A stretch of DNA of 58,771 nucleotides, taken from an uncultured Rothia sp. Lineage in GTDB: Bacteria > Actinomycetota > Actinomycetes > Actinomycetales > Micrococcaceae. Under the pieces are notes generated by a model. The model made no database searches, was not told the origin of the DNA, and saw only the letters and a program-made list of their open reading frames with translations. The first letter of the stretch is position 1. Each line of letters opens with the position of its first letter. A program made the position numbers and the translations under genes. The stretch spans positions 1 to 58,771 of the forward strand of contig CAMIIO010000013.1 of the NCBI GenBank assembly GCA_946221065.1, read 5' to 3'. Positions 1-9,526 of this stretch are shown here, in pieces.

Positions 1-54
1 GTGGTTAGGGGGTTGGTGTTTTATGTTGTTGGAGGGACTTTTGAATAACCCTCT
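1..54 (+). mobile_element. Right end of an IS5-family copy, cut by window start
   Basis: The first 54 bases closely match the right end of the IS copy at 5015-5917: both have a G-rich run, then TTGGTGTTTTATG, then ACTTTTGAATAA. Only the tail of the element lies in the window. It sits directly upstream of the truncated PhzF gene, so this locus has been rearranged by insertion sequences. Confidence 0.6.
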
Positions 55-59
55 ATATC

Positions 60-332
60 ATGCCGAACCTCCGATACTTCGAAGTTGACGTCTTCACCGG
101 CGACAATTTCGCAGGCAACCCCCTCGCTGTCATCGCGCAGGCAGAAGAACTGATCACTGAGCAAATGCAACGCATCGCTAACTGGACCAATTTCTCTGAA
201 ACCACCTTTCTTCTGACCCCTGAAGATTCTCAAGCTGATTACAAAGTTCGAATCTTCACCCCGAAAAATGAACTTTCCTTCGCAGGCCACCCCACCCTAG
301 GTACAGCACGCGTATGGCATGAACGAAAATGA
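60..332 (+). pseudogene. PhzF-family isomerase, N-terminal fragment
   Basis: These 90 residues match the first third of PhzF-like proteins (phenazine biosynthesis/diaminopimelate-epimerase fold, normally about 260-300 residues). Visible family features are the start FEVDVFTGDNFAGNPLAVI, with the conserved NPLAV, and the SFAGHPTLGTA motif near the end. The frame stops just after VWHERK, exactly where a Tat-secreted protein gene begins, so the rest of PhzF has been deleted and replaced. The fragment lacks the second half of the two-domain fold and is unlikely to be active. IS remains directly upstream suggest the deletion was IS-mediated; that is inference. Confidence 0.85.
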
Positions 333-935
333 CCCCCATAACCCCTAAGCGCCGTGACATCGTGAAAGGTAGGTATGAGCTGGGTAGCGCCGATAGTATT
401 AGCGTCCACTGCTATTCCCGCCTACGCGGCATCTCAAAATACTACAAAAACCCTGCAAGGAAAGTTACTACTGGGCAAATCTTGCACCACCGCAGGCGCC
501 GGCACCTCGGTTCTTTCAATCGACGGTACAACACAGACTTATCCCCCCACCGGCGGTCTATGGGTGGGTGGCGTTAAAACCACTGACAAGATAACTAGTG
601 CAACCGTAACTTTCTATGTGCCTACCTCCCTAGGAGCATTAAACTGGGTGAACACTCGCTTAGCGGCTGATCCTACTTATGTTCCAGTCTGGTCAACTCC
701 TAAAGTTAATACAACTGTTCCTCAACGAAGCGGGTATACAGCCTACACCATGAGATACAGCGGCGGGTGGACCTATAACTCTGCTGACAAGACATATATC
801 GCTGAGGTTCCTCCGAAGTTCACGGCAAAGATTACGTATGCAACATGTACACCTGGAATTACTGCCTATGCCACCCGTAGTGTGACGGTGAATGGCACGG
901 TCTACTCATTTACCCGTGAGCCGGTCACAATATAA
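329..935 (+). pseudogene. Tat-signal secreted protein, frameshifted in its signal peptide
   Basis: ATG at 329 opens MTPITPKRRDIVKG, a twin-arginine signal start. The hydrophobic part and mature protein (SWVAPIVLASTAIPAYAAS, then about 165 Thr/Val-rich residues) continue in another frame from 375. The cause is visible: GGTA is present twice in tandem at 368-375, and removing one copy joins RRDIVKG to MSWVAP in frame. The rebuilt N-terminus matches the intact gene at 51451 (RRNLIKGAAWSAPVVIAS). The mature part resembles a beta-rich surface or secreted protein of unknown function. Translation from 375 alone would give a protein without the twin arginines. Confidence 0.75.
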
Positions 936-1225
936 GCTTTTTGTAAGTACGATTCATCCCCAACGAAATCTCCTTTGTCTTCAGTGAGGCGAAGGATTTT
1001 TGTTGTATCGATGGAAAATAATTCTCCGCTACTATCTATATCTACATGTCGGGTTCTCAGGGGGGATAATGATTATCCCCAGTGAATCCAAGGTAGTTAC
1101 TTAATGGTTAAATAGTTCGTCTTTTCCCTCACGTTTTGGCTAGTTCCCGGATTTGCAAGTAAGAAGCTATATCAGGCTGACTTTATTACCTATCGGGATT
1201 GTTATAACGCTCCTTTGTATTCTTA

Positions 1226-1989
1226 CAGGCTTATTCATAAGGGGCTACCCAGTAGCAAAACACCAATCCACGCACCACCGAAAATACTCGCCATGTCTTG
1301 ACCTGAACAGTTACCGGTTCCACCACCAAACGTAACCCATTAACCGCCCAGCTCACCAATGTACAATCCCTGCCCAGCTTCTTATCAGAAGATCTCTTGA
1401 AAAGTTGTCCTAAAAGCATAAACATCATGCCTAGCACCCGGGACGTGATCAGTCATGGTCACTAGTTTCACGTCCAGAGTGCAGATCACCTGACGGTTAA
1501 ACCCAACCCGCTTATGCTTTCCGGAAAAGTCCGTTTGACCTTGTGAACGTCAGCTCCATACTGGTATGAGCGTTCCATTGACCACCAGGAAACCAGAAAT
1601 GTTGGGTGCTTTTTTCAAGTGGTTTTACCATCGGTTTCAGAATCTCTAACAAGGCTTTCTCAATCAGGTTGATGTGTGGGTTGAGAGATGCTGAAATATC
1701 GACTAGAAATTTTTCGGTGCTGTTGTACCGGTGGTAGATGAGCATCATTTTCAGAGCTTGGTTCAAGGCAATTTTGCGTAGTTTTTGGTCTGATTTACTC
1801 CAGATGAGGTGGTTGTTAAGAGCTTTCAGTAGTGTGGCGAATGGTGTGCTACTGAACCCTGTTGTACGATGGTTTTGCAACGGTTCCTCCGGCGTGGTGT
1901 TGAGAATATTTGTGATGACTTATCCTCAAGATTGCCGCGTAGTGGGGTCGTTATCTAGTGGGTGGGGTTACCCCTTATGAATAAGCCTC
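1226..1989 (-). mobile_element. Decayed IS5-family element, 764 bp
   Basis: It is bounded by the terminal repeat GGCTTATTCATAAGGGG at the left and its inverse, ACCCCTTATGAATAAGCC, at the right, as in the copies at 13418 and 50318. On the minus strand, pieces of transposase are readable: an N-terminal piece with ALKMMLIYHRYNSTEKFL at about 1512-1880 and a C-terminal piece with VQVKTWRVF at about 1231-1437. Frames are broken and about 200 bp of the usual 960 bp are missing, including much of the catalytic core. It cannot encode an active transposase. Confidence 0.75.
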
Positions 1990-2008
1990 ATGATTCGAGA
2001 GGATAGAG

Positions 2009-3469
2009 ATGGCCCACATGCACCTCGTACTAATTCGCGATGATTTACGTATTCATGATCACCAAGCACTTCTAACCGCTGTCAACAGTGCTAGAAAAAA
2101 TGGTGGACGCGTAGCTATCCTCTATATTTATGATGAGGAATCACCAGGGATTCGTCCACTTGGTAACGCTGTAAGATGGTGGCTTCACCAATCGCTAGAG
2201 CGTTTTGCTCAATCTCTGAATAAGCTAAATATCCCCTTTCTAATTGCACGAGGACAAACGGCAGCTGTAGTACAGGATTTCGCTACAGAGCTGAACATTA
2301 CTCATCTACATTGGAGCAGACGCTACGCACAGGCAGAACGCACCGTAGATAACCAGCTTGAAGAATGGGCCAAAATCAATGATATCAAGGCACAAGGCTA
2401 CCCCGGATTTCTCTTACATGAGCCAGAAAAAATCCACCCAGCATCAGGTCCTTTTTATAAAGTATTCACCCCCTTTTGGAAAACCGTTTCAGTCCAAGAT
2501 TTTAGAACCCCTCTGCCTGCCCCCTCTAAGCTCGAGGTAGAGAACCAGCTTCTACCTAATATTGACCACCTTACTTTTCTCTATCCTCTGAGCGAACTAA
2601 AGCTACTTTCTAATCATTCCCACTGGACACAGGGACTAGAAAAGCAGTGGAACCCAGGTGAAAAAACAGCTCTAGAAACCTCTCAGATTTTTGCAAATTC
2701 TATGCTGCCGCATTACAGCGAAAGACGGGACTATCCCAGTAAAAAGGCAACTAGCTACCTTTCTCCACATTTACGATTTGGAGAAATTAGCCCAGCTACA
2801 GTGCTTTACCATATATACGAAGCTCACCCAGATGGCCCACCAGATACAGCACATTTTGCCAGCGAAATTGGATGGCGCGAATTCTGTTGGCACCTGACTT
2901 TTCATAATTCAGATATGTACCAGAAAGAATTTAAACCTGATTGGACAGGTTTTCCATGGCGAAAGGAAAATCAACCCGGGGTTACTGAAGAAGTTATTGC
3001 TTGGCAGCAAGGAAACACTGGTATCCCATTGGTGGATGCGGGTATGCGAGAACTATGGTGTACCGGTTTCATGCATAATCGCGTTCGGATGGTAGCATCA
3101 TCATTTTTGACTAAAAATCTACTTATTGACTGGCGAATCGGCGAACAATGGTTTTGGGATACTCTAGTAGATGCCGACCTTGCCTCCAACGCCTGCAACT
3201 GGCAATGGGTCGCCGGTTGCGGAGCAGACGCATCCCCTTATTTTCGAATATTCAATCCAGCGTTGCAGAGCAGAAAATTTGATAAGGAAACACTCTATAT
3301 TCAACATTGGATTCCTGAACTAAATTCGGTGGATCAGAGCGATATTCACGACGCTGGTCTGAAGATGAGTGAAATCCCTACGAAAGACTATCCAAAACCC
3401 CTAGTAGATCTTAAAGCTTCACGTCAAATAGCTCTGATGGCTTATAAAAATTTTAGGAATGCACAATAA
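2009..3469 (+). CDS. phrB: Deoxyribodipyrimidine photolyase
   Basis: A 486-residue protein of the cryptochrome/photolyase class I family, which uses light and FADH to split cyclobutane pyrimidine dimers. The N-terminal alpha/beta antenna domain begins LVLIRDDLRIHDHQAL. The C-terminal FAD-binding domain has the family signature: SEIGWREFCWHL (about 290), then GIPLVDAGMRELWCTGFMHNR and MVASSFLTKNLLIDW, ending in the WFWDTLVDADLASN...NWQWVAGCGADASPYFRIFNP block, with the Trp and Asn positions that contact flavin and substrate. Length is typical. The start is supported by GAGAGG about 6 bases before ATG. It stands alone between an IS scar and a convergent epimerase gene. Confidence 0.95.
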   Translation: MAHMHLVLIRDDLRIHDHQALLTAVNSARKNGGRVAILYIYDEESPGIRPLGNAVRWWLHQSLERFAQSLNKLNIPFLIARGQTAAVVQDFATELNITHLHWSRRYAQAERTVDNQLEEWAKINDIKAQGYPGFLLHEPEKIHPASGPFYKVFTPFWKTVSVQDFRTPLPAPSKLEVENQLLPNIDHLTFLYPLSELKLLSNHSHWTQGLEKQWNPGEKTALETSQIFANSMLPHYSERRDYPSKKATSYLSPHLRFGEISPATVLYHIYEAHPDGPPDTAHFASEIGWREFCWHLTFHNSDMYQKEFKPDWTGFPWRKENQPGVTEEVIAWQQGNTGIPLVDAGMRELWCTGFMHNRVRMVASSFLTKNLLIDWRIGEQWFWDTLVDADLASNACNWQWVAGCGADASPYFRIFNPALQSRKFDKETLYIQHWIPELNSVDQSDIHDAGLKMSEIPTKDYPKPLVDLKASRQIALMAYKNFRNAQ

Positions 3470-3537
3470 ATAGATGAATATAAAGTGTTCAGAGATGATA
3501 TGAAAAATAGCATCCTTCTTGACCCTGCTAATTTAAC

Positions 3538-4983
3538 CTAACCCAAAGCATGCTTGAGCGCCATATCCAGCTGATCTTCAAAAAAGATATAGCCACTCTT
3601 GATCAGTTTTTCGTTAGAGACGTACTGATCTGCTAAAGCCAGTTGCTCAGTTCCCTCTTTGCCTAGTAAAGCATCTGAGGCCAGAGAAGGAATACGCCAA
3701 AAGGCAGGGCGCTTAAGGGTCTTACCTACTAGATGAGCAATTTCTTTAGCGCTAGCGGGGGATGAGGCTACAGCGTTAACTGGGCCAACTAAAGAATTTC
3801 GTAAAACAGCGTGAACATAGATACCGGCGATGTCGTCCAATGAAATCCATGATTGAATATTTGCCCCCTTACCAATAGTCCCACCCATACCGCTGAGAAA
3901 GGCTGGTAACTCCATACGCAACATTCCACCCAAAGGACTAAGCACAATACCTGTACGAATGTTCACGACGTGCACCCCAGAATTACTTGCAGGAGCCGTG
4001 CTTTGCTCCCATTTCTTACATACATTTGCAAGAAAGTCATTTCCAGGTGTTGAATTCTCACTGAGTTTTTCACCGCGTCGTTGCGCACCGTAGTAACCAA
4101 TAGCAGAAGCAACTACAAATTTTTTCGGACCCTCACCCTTATATTGCAGCTGTTCAATGCTGCGGGCTAGTAACTCGGTAGAAATAGTGCGTGATTCAAG
4201 AATTTTTTTCTTATTTTTTGGACTAAAATGGATATTGATAGGTGCTCCGCCTAAATGGATGATCGCGTCTGCCCCAATGAGGGCGTTCTCATCAATCTCT
4301 CCCCGGTCGGGGTTCCAAGCGAATTCGTTCTCCCCTGTAGCATCTCGTCGTACGAGAGTGCGGATAGTATGACCTCCAGTACTTAGTAGGGCAGAAACTT
4401 GTTTGCCCACCATTCCGGAGGCGCCCGCTATGACAATAGTCTGTGGATCAACATCTGCATAACGAGCTTGAAAGTCAAAATCAGCGTGGATACGTCGGGC
4501 TCTATCAGTAAAGACTTTTTCAAGATAATGCGCGAGATTTCTCTCCGCTATCCTCTCCGCTCCATCGCTTAAATTTTTGGCGAACTGAGTCAAACCAGAA
4601 TACTTTTTAAAGATTTGATTCTTAGCCTTTATACGGTCAGAAACTAAGTACTCAATCTCGTCTCGTACCACCGTGTGGTTAGCATTTTCCAGAAAACTGT
4701 GGGTATGTTTCCATGATTCCATGGGGCCCTCCAACATAATGTCGCTAAAGACCCGTTCTTGCATATCGGTTATTAGAGCTGCCCATTTACGGTTCAATAA
4801 ACCTCTAGAACCAGGAACTGCCACATCGATTTCGTTTTGAGCACCTTTTTTTACAGCCTTATCTGTGAAGACAAATCCAGCCCATGGGGGAGTAGCTCGG
4901 GTGAGCGCACCGGTGCGCTTGTGCCAGGCGATGACTGTTTCCACCGGATGTTTGTAGGTTGTTGTATGCGAAAAATTTCCCAT
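3538..4983 (-). CDS. TIGR01777-family NAD-dependent epimerase with N-terminal SRPBCC-like domain
   Basis: About 480 residues. The first 150 resemble the START/SRPBCC lipid-binding-like domain often fused to this family (HTTTYKHPVETVIAWHKRTGAL). An extended-SDR domain follows from about 195, with the dinucleotide motif GASGMVGKQV and the family motifs IHLGGAPIN, ASAIGYYG and RTGIVLSPLGGML, then a DUF1731-like C-terminus. The substrate of this family is unknown; the bacterial relative is YfcH and the plant relative SulA/GC1. ATG at 4983 is preferred to one at 5013 because AAAGGA lies 8 bases upstream. An IS left end begins only about 30 bases before the start, so its promoter may be affected. 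Confidence 0.88.
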   Translation of the reverse strand: MGNFSHTTTYKHPVETVIAWHKRTGALTRATPPWAGFVFTDKAVKKGAQNEIDVAVPGSRGLLNRKWAALITDMQERVFSDIMLEGPMESWKHTHSFLENANHTVVRDEIEYLVSDRIKAKNQIFKKYSGLTQFAKNLSDGAERIAERNLAHYLEKVFTDRARRIHADFDFQARYADVDPQTIVIAGASGMVGKQVSALLSTGGHTIRTLVRRDATGENEFAWNPDRGEIDENALIGADAIIHLGGAPINIHFSPKNKKKILESRTISTELLARSIEQLQYKGEGPKKFVVASAIGYYGAQRRGEKLSENSTPGNDFLANVCKKWEQSTAPASNSGVHVVNIRTGIVLSPLGGMLRMELPAFLSGMGGTIGKGANIQSWISLDDIAGIYVHAVLRNSLVGPVNAVASSPASAKEIAHLVGKTLKRPAFWRIPSLASDALLGKEGTEQLALADQYVSNEKLIKSGYIFFEDQLDMALKHALG

Positions 4984-5014
4984 AAATATTCCTTTCTTTG
5001 AATATAGGTGCATA

Positions 5015-5917
5015 GAGGCTTATTCAAAAATAGGAAACCACCCCACACCCACCAACTAAACAACGACCCCACCAACGGCAAAAAATTGAGAATAAAACGC
5101 CAGCAATAACCTCAAGCCACACCGGAAAAGACCGTTACCCCACCAGCGTACAACAGGGCTCACCAGCCAGCAATTCACCACACTACTAACAAACCTCAGC
5201 CACCACCTCACCTGGGCTGCCCCACGCGGTAGACCCCCAGCGCTCACCCTAGCCCAAGGACTCAAAGCCACGCTACTCTATCATCGCCATAACCTCACCG
5301 AAGAGCTGCTAGCAGACTTCTTCGGCACCTCTGAGCCAACGATATCGCGGGGCATCAACACCATCGAACACGCCTTAGAGAAAATCCTCTCTCCACTGAA
5401 TCGACCTTTGAGAGAAATCCTAAGAGTCCCTGGCTCATTGGTGGTTGATGGGACACTCATACCCACCTGGAACTGGCGCTCACTAGGTACAACAAACTTT
5501 TCAGGCAAGCACAAAAAGGCGGGTTTCAATCATCAGGTCATCTGCACTTTAGACGGTAAACTCTTAGCGATCACAGGCCCGATACCTGGGGCTCGGCATG
5601 ATGCGTATTGCTTCAGGAAGCATGGGCTAGATCGGTTCCTAGATTCTTCGACTTTGGCTGATAAGGGCTATATCGGGCCAGGGTTGATGACACCGAATAA
5701 GAGGCCTGCTGGTGAGAAACTAGGCAGGAATCGTCAGGCAGTGAATCGTCAGATCAATAGGCTGCGTTCGGTCGTTGAGCGAGTCATTGCCAATGTTAAG
5801 GCCTGGCGGGTTTTGCATACTGGGTTCAGGCGGCCGTTGGGGTCTTATTCGCGGGTGTTTTCTTCTGGTGAGGGGGTTGGTGTTTTATGCGGCGGGGGAG
5901 ACTTTTGAATAAGCGTC
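5015..5917 (+). mobile_element. IS5-family insertion sequence, variant ends
   Basis: About 903 bp, bounded by GAGGCTTATTCAAAAATAGG at the left and a matching ACTTTTGAATAAGC at the right. These ends are related to, but distinct from, the TTCATAAGGGG ends of the other copies, and the window-start fragment belongs to this variant. It holds a plus-strand transposase frame and lacks the 70-base mini-repeat found in the copies at 13418 and 50318. Confidence 0.75.
5095..5908 (+). CDS. IS5-family DDE transposase (no obvious start codon)
   Basis: One open frame runs from the stop at 5092 to 5908, about 270 residues. It covers an N-terminal helix-turn-helix region (LTLAQGLKATLLYHRHNLTEELLADFFGTSEPTISRGI) and the catalytic domain with acidic residues in VVDGTLIP, GARHDAY and VVERVIANVK, plus LADKGYIGPG. 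This is the DDE_Tnp_4-like fold of IS5 relatives. No ATG or GTG lies upstream; the first usable codon is TTG at 5408, which would lose the N-terminal domain. The frame is the best preserved transposase in the window, but it is probably not expressed at full length. Confidence 0.65.
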
Positions 5918-6039
5918 ATTGTCCCATCATCACCCGAAAAACATATATTTATTTAAATTAGACCACCTGGGTGAGAAGGATTTACCCTTGAGGACTAAGG
6001 CATACTTAAGGAAACAAATATTTTGGTCTTTAGATTTGG

Positions 6040-7191
6040 ATGATAATGGCTTCAGCAGTACCACCGCATAGGCGTTTATCGCAGAAAGCGTTGAAGAAAG
6101 CCAGTAGATCTCCTAGCCACTTGGCCCAGTGGTGGGATGAGTTCTACTCCAAAAGGCGAATTTGGCAGCTCGTCGCTCTAGTCGGTTTTATCTTTCTCGT
6201 TCTTATGGTAGGCATCAGCTGGTTGTTGCGTTTAAAAGTCTTTGGAGAAATTAAAGGCGAAAATATCGCGTCCACGGCAATGACTATGACCGGTGGACTT
6301 ATTGCTATCAGCTATGTGGTGCTTAAGTATCGTGAACGCATTTCTGTAGAACTTTCCGAAAGACGTGAAGAAGAGCAGGCAGCAGATAGAAAGCTGGGGG
6401 AAGCCGTCACGCTGCTTAGCGATGATAAACCAATTATCCAGATTTCTGGAGTTTATGCCTTGGTGGCTGTAGCGGATGAATTCAGAGGAGCTTATCATCA
6501 GCGGGTTGTAGATATACTTTGTGCTTATATTCGAAGTAATAAATATAGTGGGAATGCCGCTGTAGAGGCCACGATAATGGGGGAGATCCAAAAGCGAGTA
6601 AATGAGTTTCATAATCCCCGTTCGGATATACCGGCACCCAATACAGTCTGGTCAGGATGCGTATTTGATTTCCATGGTGCTACATTTTTTGAACCTGTAA
6701 AACTTATTAATCCTTATTTACAGAAACGTATCGACTTTTCAAGAGCCGATTTTAAAGAAGGTCTTCGTATTGAGGATGCGCACATGAAACAGGGTATGGA
6801 TTGCAGCGATGCAGTCTTTGGCAAAAAAGTTGAGATAAAATCTTTGATTTTTCAAAAAATGAATGTCAATTTTACGTATACCCAGTTTAAAGAAGGTTTT
6901 TCGGCTGAGCACTTTAGCTATGCAGGAAGCGATGAGCAACAGAAGATTTTCTTTTATGGTGCAAGATTTAATATGTGGGAAGTTGAAGAGATTCCTTTTA
7001 GTTATAGTAGCGGTGCTCCGATCGAGAGTGTTCGAATCAGTCTTCATGCGAAGGATCCAGCTAGTTACGAGTCCAATAACACAACTGTTTCAGAGATGTC
7101 GAAATCAATTCCGAAACATTCGGCGATCATATGGAGAGATGAGGAAGTGCTTTCTGATGAGGATGGGTCAATAAGGTGGTGGACTAATTGA
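6040..7191 (+). CDS. Membrane protein with pentapeptide-like C-terminal part, unknown function
   Basis: 383 residues. A basic N-terminal tail is followed by two membrane helices (LVALVGFIFLVLMVGISWLL, about 45-65, and TAMTMTGGLIAISYVVL, about 80-98), then a charged helix (YRERISVELSERREEEQAADRKLGEAV) and a predicted cytosolic domain. From about 205 there are beta-helix-like stretches (FDFHGATFF, IDFSRADFKEGLRI, MDCSDAVF) recalling degenerate pentapeptide repeats. Similar layouts occur in orphan proteins of defence and mobile regions, but no function can be assigned. The start is uncertain, with no clear ribosome site. Its lower GC than the flanking genes suggests transfer. Confidence 0.6.
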   Translation: MIMASAVPPHRRLSQKALKKASRSPSHLAQWWDEFYSKRRIWQLVALVGFIFLVLMVGISWLLRLKVFGEIKGENIASTAMTMTGGLIAISYVVLKYRERISVELSERREEEQAADRKLGEAVTLLSDDKPIIQISGVYALVAVADEFRGAYHQRVVDILCAYIRSNKYSGNAAVEATIMGEIQKRVNEFHNPRSDIPAPNTVWSGCVFDFHGATFFEPVKLINPYLQKRIDFSRADFKEGLRIEDAHMKQGMDCSDAVFGKKVEIKSLIFQKMNVNFTYTQFKEGFSAEHFSYAGSDEQQKIFFYGARFNMWEVEEIPFSYSSGAPIESVRISLHAKDPASYESNNTTVSEMSKSIPKHSAIIWRDEEVLSDEDGSIRWWTN

Positions 7192-7499
7192 GTAAAGAAC
7201 CTATCTAGTGGTTGCGCAGATTTGGACGCGCGTTTCATTAACGTGATTCTAATTTTGGTTTGGGACAGTAGGTGTGGAGTTTGTCATGTAGATGAAAATC
7301 TACAGTCAGATGATAAGCCCATAAAGAGACTGAGTGCAGAGAAGATTTTGAACCAGTTGATTCAAAATCTAGTGTTCTAGCGGTGATCTAAATATTTGGT
7401 TCATAATGTAGCTTATGTCCTATAAAATGGGTTGGGAGGGGGCCGGACTGGTTTTTACGTGGCGCGGGTCTCAAAAAACGGTTTTGTGGAGGTAATGCG
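7192..7499. other. 308-base gap without genes
   Basis: I see no coding frame here. A short perfect hairpin (TGTAGAT, loop GAAA, ATCTACA) lies at 7287-7304. The end of the gap carries GGAGGT, the ribosome site of the following recombinase. Confidence 0.5.
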
Positions 7500-8462
7500 G
7501 TGGGAATGTCCAGTGAACTTGTTGGAATCACCAGTGAATCATCAGAGTTGATAAAGACCGACTCAACTGAACCTAATTTCGTCAAATACCGTCATCTCAT
7601 CACCGCCTGGGTACTGTCCTACACCTCAGAGAACACTCAGCAGGCTTACCTTCATGATCTGAAGATATTCTGTACTTTCCTGGATGAAGCCGGCCTGGAT
7701 CTGTTGCAGGTACGACGAACCCACCTCGATATTTTTTCCAGAGTCCACGAACAATACACCGACGCACCCGCATCAGTGGCCAGACGCCTGGCAGCAATCT
7801 CAGCCCTCTACCGGTTCCTCCTGCTGGGTGAGGTGATTGAAAAATCCCCCGCCGACTACATCCGCCGCCCCGCCATCGACCCCGACTTCACCGCAACCGC
7901 CGCCCTCACCCAACGCGAAACACTCCGCCTGCTGGATGCCGCCACTGAACACTCCCTACGTGCCCAAACGCTCGTGGATTTATTATTGAGTACTGGGCTG
8001 CGCATCAGCGAAGCCCTGAATATCAGGGAGGCTGATATCTCGGAGGGGCGACTACTCATCACCCGCAAAAGCGGCAAAAAATCAGCCGTTTACCTACCGA
8101 AACATACCTTGCAGAACTTGCGAGAGCTGACCCAGACCACGGGAGCAGAAATAGAAACCCAAAGTAACGGGACCTCTGCCTCTGCCCTGGTTTTTGTCAC
8201 CCGTACCGGCAGACCGTGGCAACGCACTAACGTGGACGGTCTGCTACGCAAACTAGCACAGAAAGCAGGTATTAGAAAAACAGTATCCGCCCACGTGTTG
8301 CGCCATACTCACGCCACCCTGGCTTTAGAGATGGGCGTCGCGCTGCATCACCTACAAGATTCACTCGGACATAAAGACCCACGGACGACCAGGAGGTATG
8401 ACCACGCACGATCCCGGTTGGAGAACTCCTCAGCACGAATAGTGGGGGCGATTTTCGAATAG
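7500..8462 (+). CDS. Tyrosine recombinase, XerC/D-like
   Basis: 320 residues. The N-terminal SAM-like core-binding domain (about 30-110) includes SYTSENTQQAYLHDLKIFCTFL. The catalytic domain has all expected residues: Arg168 in STGLRISEA, Lys190 in ITRKSGK, the HVLRHTHAT box (His265, Arg268), His291 in LGHKDPRTT and the nucleophile Tyr300 in TTRRYDH. GTG at 7500 is chosen because GGAGGT ends 6 bases before it. Similar enzymes resolve plasmid dimers or integrate mobile elements. It lies about 8 kb from the partition and replication genes and beside a HEPN protein. I found no attachment site. Confidence 0.88.
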   Translation: MGMSSELVGITSESSELIKTDSTEPNFVKYRHLITAWVLSYTSENTQQAYLHDLKIFCTFLDEAGLDLLQVRRTHLDIFSRVHEQYTDAPASVARRLAAISALYRFLLLGEVIEKSPADYIRRPAIDPDFTATAALTQRETLRLLDAATEHSLRAQTLVDLLLSTGLRISEALNIREADISEGRLLITRKSGKKSAVYLPKHTLQNLRELTQTTGAEIETQSNGTSASALVFVTRTGRPWQRTNVDGLLRKLAQKAGIRKTVSAHVLRHTHATLALEMGVALHHLQDSLGHKDPRTTRRYDHARSRLENSSARIVGAIFE

Positions 8463-8480
8463 AAAACAACCTTAACAGAA

Positions 8481-8510
8481 GAAGCCTTGCACCCACAGGC
8501 ACAAGGCTTC
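8481..8510 (+). terminator. Hairpin after the recombinase gene
   Basis: GAAGCCTTG at 8481 pairs perfectly with CAAGGCTTC ending at 8510, 18 bases after the recombinase stop. The run of T that follows is short, so termination strength is uncertain. A second small hairpin (GCTTCA/TGAAGC) follows at 8524-8546. Confidence 0.55.
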
Positions 8511-8627
8511 CTTGAATTATGAGGCTTCACCCTTGAAGGATGAAGCAGAATATGTGAATCATACTAGCATTAAACCGTAATATTTTGTAGAGCACGGATC
8601 CCCTAAAACGAACGGAAGAATATCGCA

Positions 8628-9380
8628 GTGAAAAATCTCCCGGAACAGATTGCTCTACGGAAGAGCCTCTCAGAAGAACGTTTCAAACCGTATTTAGTAG
8701 AGGCCCAAAAATACTTTAACGCCCCAGCAGAAGCGAACGAACGTGCGTTAGAACTCTACTCTTGGGCAGCAGAGCTTGCTGGTATGTTTCACACACAGAT
8801 TTCTTACGTTGAAGTAGCGACAAGGAATGCTCTGAGCCTCGAATTGAGCAACTGGAGCGCAGCCCGAGGACACTCTAAAAAATGGACTCGAAGAAACAGA
8901 GACTCCGATCTATATCAGATTGTTAATCAGCCTGATATTGGTCGAGCCATCGGACTGATCAAGCGAGAAAAAGTTCGATCCTACAACCCAACCCATGATG
9001 ACATTATCGCGAAACTAACTTTTAGCTTTTGGGTCAATCTGGTCAAAGACCAGAAACAACCTTCAGATACTTTCCGTCAGCTTCTCTGGGAACAAAGCCT
9101 CAACTACGCTTTCTCCTATTCACAGGACCATGATGAACACGGTCGGTTAGATTTAGAGAAGACGCGCCGCTTAACGGCAGATCAGCTTTCCAGTGTTTTA
9201 ACGTTAAGGAATCGTATTGCTCACCATGACAATTTGTTGCGGGTGCAGTATGAGCTTCTTATTCACCGTATATACGCTGTTCTAGGTCGTATCGGTGGAG
9301 AGAATCTGACGCAGAGTATTGATCCTGCGCCCTTACGTGCTCATATTGCTGTTGACCCTAGGAACAGTTGGAGCTGTTAA
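8628..9380 (+). CDS. Abi-like protein with HEPN motif
   Basis: 250 residues resembling the Abi_2/AbiD-AbiF abortive-infection group. Early family-like segments are LELYSWAAELAGMFHTQISYVEVATRNAL and DDIIAKLTFSFWVNLV. Near the end is LTLRNRIAHHDNLL, a HEPN-type R-x4-H motif (Arg194, His199/His200), which in this superfamily marks a metal-independent RNase. Abi proteins of this type are thought to stop phage growth by attacking RNA; here that is inference from family. GTG at 8628 is preceded by GGAAG. It stands alone just downstream of the recombinase, a usual place for a defence cargo gene. Confidence 0.75.
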   Translation: MKNLPEQIALRKSLSEERFKPYLVEAQKYFNAPAEANERALELYSWAAELAGMFHTQISYVEVATRNALSLELSNWSAARGHSKKWTRRNRDSDLYQIVNQPDIGRAIGLIKREKVRSYNPTHDDIIAKLTFSFWVNLVKDQKQPSDTFRQLLWEQSLNYAFSYSQDHDEHGRLDLEKTRRLTADQLSSVLTLRNRIAHHDNLLRVQYELLIHRIYAVLGRIGGENLTQSIDPAPLRAHIAVDPRNSWSC

Positions 9381-9526
9381 TATATGGCTGTTTTGTGCGT
9401 AGCGTAGTAAGCATCTTTCACCTGTTGATGAATCTGCCCATGCCCGGATTTTAGCGCTCTCTTCCTCCACGTTGAGAAGTTGTGTCTCTTTTGCCTTTTG
9501 ATATGTACTGGCTTTAGTTCCGACCA

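Noticed and set aside
7192..7499. tRNA gene or attachment site for the tyrosine recombinase
   Set aside because: No cloverleaf or direct repeat could be found near the recombinase.
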